DNA of 64,000 nucleotides, taken from the NCBI GenBank assembly GCA_006176705.1, contig QRFJ01002088.1, forward strand, positions 62,001 through 126,000. Reading direction: 5' to 3'. The position numbers and the translations under genes are program-made. Source of the stretch: Cocos nucifera (taxonomy: Eukaryota > Streptophyta > Magnoliopsida > Arecales > Arecaceae). The notes under the pieces are model-generated. The model had not been told where the DNA came from, made no database searches, and was given only the letters and a program-made list of their open reading frames with translations. This document shows, piece by piece, positions 59,400 through 64,000 of this stretch (within the stretch, counting starts at the first letter, position 1; each line of letters starts with the position of its first letter).

Positions 59400-59819
59400 G
59401 TATTGGTTTTTATAATGGTACTAGATTGGTAATTATAAGATTATTTTCTAAAATTATAGAAGCCAAAATTATCAGCGAAAGTAATATTGGTGATCGTATG
59501 TTTGTTCTAAGAGTAGTCTTATCTCCAACTAAATCTAAATGGCTTTTTATATTGAAATGAAGATAGTTGCCTCTTTCTATAGGTTTCGCTATGACTATTA
59601 ATAAAAGTCAAAGTCAATCACTAAAGCAAATTGGAATATATTTGTCAATGGCCTGTATTTACTCATAGACAGCTATATGTTACATTATCTAGAGTGACTA
59701 GCAAAAATAGTTTAAAAGTGCTAATAAATAATGGTGAGCATTTCAATAATTATTGTTCAATAAAGAATATTGTCTATAAGAAGATTTTTTCAAATCTACT
59801 AGCTACAATTACTATATAA
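59400..59819 (+). pseudogene. Helitron PIF1-like helicase, C-terminal end
   Basis: Plus-strand reading gives FYNGTRLVITRLFSKIIEAK, then NIGDRMFVLRVVLSPTKSKW, then GFAMTINKSQSQSLKQIGIY and ICYIISRVTSKNSLKVLI, the last motifs (V and VI) of the helicase in plant Rep/Hel proteins. In Helitrons this protein nicks and unwinds DNA during rolling-circle transposition. One frame change near 59565 and another near 59640 break it, and all upstream Rep and helicase domains are cut off by the copia A LTR fragment. The final patch 59631-59819 ends at a natural-looking stop. An RPA-like gene follows, as in many plant Helitrons. Confidence 0.85.
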
Positions 59820-60422
59820 GGTCTGTAATTATATACCAATATTTTTATCTCAATTTCATATTTATTTTAATTCTTTTTCTAAATATATTAATGCATATTT
59901 ATTGCAGGTTCTTAATCAACTTAAAGATGCAGTGCAATTTATTGAATAAGTTAACAAATGAGAGAGATAATTGGAAGATAAAGGTTAGAATTAATATAAA
60001 GAACAATAATGAACTTGTAAGTTTGGACATGCTCATTATTGATGAAGAGGTACCTTTTCTCCTATTTTCCAATATTTTTCACTCTTACATTTGCTAAAAT
60101 TTTCTTACAATAATTATTGATACTATGTTTTTTGATTTGTTGGTCTGTTAGGGTAATCATATACATGATATAATTAGAAAAAAGATTGTACAAAAGTTTC
60201 GTATGCTTATTGAAGAAGGGCATATATATCTAATTACTAATTTGAAGGTTGTACACATTAATGGAATGTATCATCCAATAAAAAATGACAAGTCGATCCT
60301 TTTCCTGCTGACCACAACATTGAAGAAAATATTGCAATATCAGATATGTCCACCTCTACACAAATTTTACTTCATAAATTATGATGAAATAGTTAATCAA
60401 CTCAAGAATCATGTCTATCTTA

Positions 60423-60427
60423 GTGGT
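60423..60427. repeat. Target-site duplication GTGGT, left copy
   Basis: GTGGT before TGTCATG at 60428 is repeated at 63504-63508 after ...TTATTACA. The duplicated bases include the exon 2/intron splice donor. Confidence 0.9.
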
Positions 60428-62591
60428 TGTCATGTCTCGAACCCAGCACCTAGATCGGATACGTGATGGCCACATACTCTCTAGGGCAAATCCTAAAGAA
60501 TATGCAAGGCCTACATAATGAGTCCACAAGAATACCGAAAGAATTAATAAATTTTAATCATATTTATTAATCAAACAAATCCATCTTTGTTCATAAAATT
60601 TAAACATATGTTTGGTATCAGAAAATAACTAATTAACTAACTAACTAAAGACTTCATCGCTCGAACTTCATGCCCAAACCGACCGAAAACTAAGCATCCT
60701 GTAAATCTGAAAGAGAAGAGAAAGAAGGATTGTGAGCTTTACAGCCCAGTAAGAATTTTCCACACTTACACCAGCATGAATATGAAACATCATTTAACAA
60801 ATATATATAATTGATAAGAAAATAATCATATTCATACATCATCAATATGATAATTAAATAATATCATCATATACACATCGCATATCACTAATCAACAATA
60901 TTAATCAACATTAATTCAATGGAATTACTTATCATTTATTAATTAACATAATTTTGATCCAAACCAATATTTTCATTTCGAGACTGGACTAGACCCGCTC
61001 ACACTCCAGCCCGTGGTAGGCCACCACATTTTTGCCCATGGCCGGCAATCATATCTTAGCCCATGGCTGACATCATAATATCATGCTTCACATGTGTTGA
61101 CTAGTCTAGATATCCATCTATTAAATATAGTATCATCTTAATTTGATTTCGACACTGAACTCAGTCACAACCATGCTCCAGCCCCATGGTAGGCCAAAAT
61201 ATACACCATGTTTCATACATGGTCGACTAGTCTGCATGCTTCTCTTTCTCATATTTTATCTTTATCTTTTCGGTATTGGATTAATTACAATCATGCTCCA
61301 GCTCGTGGTAGGTCAAACACATGCTGCAATCTAGCCCGAGGCTAACCTAGCATACACACCACGTTTCTTGCATGACTGAACAATCCAAACACTGCTCATG
61401 CCCCATCCATATTATTAAAATCATAATCTAATTTTTGGTAGTAGATTAGTCACAGTCATGCTCCAACTCATGGTAGGCCAAGCTGCATCCCAGTCCAAGA
61501 TTGACCCAGCATATACACAATGTTTCTTGCATAACTGGCTAACCTAGCTAGATGCCGTCCATCCATTAATTACTCGAAATCATGCATCAATTAAGATTCA
61601 AGCAATATCACAATATCAATAGATATTATTCATTAGATCATTTGATGATCATGTCATCTCTATGATGGACTCAGCATTTGATGATCCTTTAGATCTATGC
61701 ACTCAAAAGTAAGATGTTCCGACAATTACACACATTCAAGATCAAACATAAGAATCATATATGAAGAAATTATGGATAAACGGATAACATTGTAGAAGAA
61801 AGACTAAGTCAGTCCAAGTTTTCTAGAGAGATCTATAAAAGAAAAAATTAGAGAGAGAGAAAAAAATATTAGAGAGAGAAAGTAGAGAGAGATGGTTGAG
61901 AGAGGGGAGGGAGAGAAGAGAAAAAGGCTTTCTTTTTTTCTATTTTTTCTAAAAATTTTTCTTTTTCTTTCTTTTCTCTTTTTTTCTTTTTCTTTTTTTC
62001 CTCCTTTCTTCTTCCTATTTCTTTCTTCCTATATGCCTTAGCCAAAATAGGGGACTCAACGGTCCCCCCTTCTTTGTCGGATCAGAGGCCATGATTGATG
62101 CCACTAGGGCCAACGGTAGTCGAGGTTGCTGCACAGCAGCCCATCCATTCCAGTCCAATGGTCAATGATGACTGTCGGCATCAAAAAATTCCAAAGCAAA
62201 TAAGAAACCAACAAGGAAAAAATAGGGGAGGGAAATCTCAAAAAAATTCTGGTGAACCCGACAGCTGGCGATGGTGATTGACATAATGGGAAGGAAGGAA
62301 AAGTGAAAGGAAGAAGGAGGGCTTACCTTGGGCTCCGATGATCTCTCCACCTTGGATTCTCGACGGACATGGTTAAGAGTTCTAAGAAGAAACTCCGAGC
62401 GATCCTCGCCGGTCTTGGCCTTGGATCTCGATGAGAAGGAGATGGAAGACACCTCTCCTTTAAATAGGACTGGAGGGAAGGAGTTCCACTCCTCTCGATG
62501 GAGGATTTTCGACTTCGATTGAGAGTCATTCGGGAAGAAGACTCCTTCACAGAGTCTTCTCTCATTTTTTTTTTTAAACAGGGTTATTACA
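60428..62591 (-). repeat. 3' LTR of the deleted gypsy element
   Basis: 2164 bp. It contains degenerate repeats around CATGCTCCAGCYCGTGGTAGG at 61004, 61176, 61296 and 61461, a GA-rich tract at 61848-61920 and a CT-rich tract at 61930-62035. The open frames at 62095-62743 are in LTR sequence, and related frames recur in the partial copy at 63008-63400. No protein family was recognised. Confidence 0.8.
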
Positions 62592-62605
62592 TTCTCCCCC
62601 CTTAA
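62592..62605 (-). other. Polypurine tract of the deleted gypsy element
   Basis: In sense TTAAGGGGGGAGAA, immediately before the LTR start TGTAATAACCC. Confidence 0.8.
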
Positions 62606-62988
62606 AATAATTTTATTCTCAAAATTAACATACTGCAAAGTTAATACTCTTAGGTGAACCAAATTCTTATCCCATCGTTGACCTCCTATCTCTAGTTGAG
62701 AAAAAAAATTCGAATCCTCTATCATTGAAACCAAAGTTTCCAATCAATTTAAAATGATTTAAATCACCACGCTTTCTCTGCACACTCTGATTTAAATTCA
62801 CTAAATATCTTAGATTTGCTAAATAACTTGCAAAATAATAAGATAATAATTTATCAACCTCTCAAATTATAACCTAAGATATAAATTATCCATTGAAATC
62901 CTATGAATTACCTTTGTCACATCCTTAGTGATCATAATCTTATGCTCAAATACCCCTTAACTCAAAGTTCCTAATGATCTTGTTCATT
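62606..62988. other. Residual interior of the deleted gypsy element
   Basis: About 380 AT-rich bases between the polypurine tract and the partial 5' LTR. No gene is seen. Confidence 0.6.
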
Positions 62989-63503
62989 GGATTAAAGGCC
63001 ATGGTCGGTGTCACTGGGGTTGATAATAGTCGGGGTTGTTGCACAGCAGCCCATCCATTCCAATCCGATGGTCGATGATGACCGTCGGTGCCAAAAAATA
63101 CCAAAGCAAACAAGAAACCAAAAAGGGAAAAACATGGAAGGGAAATCTCAAAAATATCTGATGAACTCGATGTTTGCTAGTGGTCACTAACATAATCGGA
63201 AGGAAGAAAAAAGTTGAAGAAAGAAGGGGCGGGCTTACCTTGGGCTCTGATGATCTCTCCACCTCGGATTCTTGATGGATATGTTTAAGAGTTCTAAGAA
63301 GAAACTCCGGTGATCCCTGCGAGTCTTGGCCTTGGATCTTGATGGAAAGGAGAGGGAAGACATCTCCTCTATAAATAGAGCCGGAGGAGAGGAGTTCCAC
63401 TCCTCCTAGTGAAGGATTTCTAACTCTGATTGGGAGTCGTTCAGGAAGAAGACTCCTTCATAGAGTCTTCTCTCATTTTCTTTGTTTAAATTGGGTTATT
63501 ACA
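62989..63503 (-). repeat. Partial 5' LTR of the deleted gypsy element
   Basis: Co-linear with 62083-62591 at roughly 85 percent by eye. A TATA box on the minus strand (CTCTATTTATAGAGG) lies near 63367-63381, and the matching TATTTAAAGGAG lies in the left LTR near 62458-62469. Confidence 0.75.
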
Positions 63504-64000
63504 GTGGTAAAAACAAAAAACATATTTCTATATTTTACTTAACTTTTTGGTTATTTTATTCAACTAATAAATATTTTTTTTGTCTACGTTTTGCAGATGT
63601 TGTTGAAAATTTAATTACCGTGAGACCTTTAGAGAATATTCATGCTAATAACTTAATTATTTAAAAAAAATTGGAGCTATTGATGCTTGAGTATGTATTT
63701 TACTTTATATATAATACATGATTTATTTAAAAATATAGTATTTATCTTTCTAATCCTACCTAATGTTTTTGTAGTGGATTACAGATAAAGGTCATCCTTT
63801 GGGATAACGTTATTGATTATATAGATGAAACTGAAATTTTGCAAAGTTTCTCTCATCTAATTCTAATTGTAACATCAACAACTATTAAAGCATTTTGAGG
63901 TATTCAAAACTTATTTTTAATTTTGTCTTTGATATTCGGATTTTTGTTCTTAATAAGAAATTTATATTATAGGTGAACATTATTTTTCCTCTACGAGTGT

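Larger units (their letters stand above)
60428..63503 (-). mobile_element. Internally deleted gypsy element, Del/Tekay-like
   Basis: Bounded by TG...CA ends and a 5-bp duplication. In sense (minus) the LTR starts TGTAATAACCC and ends GGTTCGAGACATGACA. A full 3' LTR (60428-62591), a polypurine tract and about 380 bp of interior remain, followed by only the first ~515 bp of the 5' LTR (62989-63503). Primer site, gag and pol are gone. The LTR start and the AAGGGGGGAGAA tract resemble Del/Tekay chromoviruses, but with no protein left the lineage is inference. Confidence 0.75.
59927..64000 (+). pseudogene. Helitron RPA1-like gene with introns, interrupted
   Basis: Replication-protein-A-like gene (DUF223/RPA OB-fold family), thought to bind single-stranded DNA. 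Exon 1 is 59927-60049 (MQCNLLNKLTNERDNWKIKV...). An intron at 60050-60151 (GTACCT...TTAG) leads to exon 2 from 60152 (GNHIHDIIRKKIVQKF...PPLHKFYF...). Exon 2 is split at 60427/60428 by an LTR element and ends at about 63506. The donor GTAAAA lies at 63507, just after the insertion. Exon 3 is 63597-63690 (DVVENLITV), the intron 63691-63774, exon 4 63775-63899 (IKVILWDN, then LILIVTSTT), the next intron 63900-63972, and an exon begins at 63973 (EHYFSSTS). A TAA in exon 3 (63662) and a TGA near the end of exon 4 show decay. It runs off the window. Confidence 0.85.

Noticed and set aside
62162..62743. 193-aa minus-strand frame with a relative at 63011-63400
   Set aside because: Both lie in LTR copies of the deleted gypsy element, cross the LTR/polypurine boundary in one case, and show no known domain.

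Overview
This is a gene-poor, repeat-rich stretch of a plant nuclear genome, probably a monocot and perhaps a palm (the palm guess rests only on the style of the repeats). No intact host gene was found. Almost every base belongs to nested transposable elements: Ty1/copia, Ty3/gypsy (Tat-like, Athila-like and a probable Del/Tekay-like chromovirus), a Helitron, and an old endogenous pararetrovirus-like segment. Primer binding sites, polypurine tracts, LTR ends and target-site duplications can be read directly and give the order of insertion.

Layout. (1) 1-6242: the 3' half of a plus-oriented Tat-like gypsy element, with integrase C-terminus, 116-bp tandem repeats, a long antisense additional ORF and the 3' LTR. 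(2) 6243-12052: a decayed caulimovirid-like segment with a possible movement-protein-like ORF, a (TA)n tract, an intergenic promoter and leader, and a capsid-like ORF. No reverse transcriptase is present. (3) 12053-13007 and 49218-50024: two pieces of a second, minus-oriented Tat-like element. (4) Between them lies copia B (13008-49217). Its 5' LTR was split by copia A (14544-41040, 5-bp duplication GTTAT), and the 5' LTR of copia A was split by a very young Athila element (16233-23422) that keeps gag and protease but lacks reverse transcriptase, RNase H and integrase. (5) 50025-57972: an older Athila-like element with an unusual LTR/tRNA-Asp palindrome at its primer binding site. (6) 57973-59399: LTR fragments. 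(7) 59400-64000: the end of a Helitron helicase gene and its intron-containing RPA-like gene, interrupted by a deleted gypsy element (60428-63503, 5-bp duplication GTGGT).

Caution on assembly. The window has 25 Ns at 30757-30781. The roughly 7.3 kb to their left is an indel-riddled copy of the copia A interior that is repeated more cleanly to their right, and the third Athila LTR beside the gap joins copia A at the same position as the second. The LTR-interior-LTR-interior-LTR layout is therefore probably a gap-filling artefact, not a true tandem array.

Functionally, nothing here looks like a working host pathway. The gag ORF of the young Athila element is the only long transposon ORF that is fully open, and the element would need enzymes supplied in trans. 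The most interesting signals are the tRNA-Asp/LTR palindrome at 56281-56560, the virus-like segment with MP-like and CP-like parts but no polymerase, a covarying hairpin shared by the LTRs of two copia families, and paired TGACGTCA sites in the young Athila LTRs.
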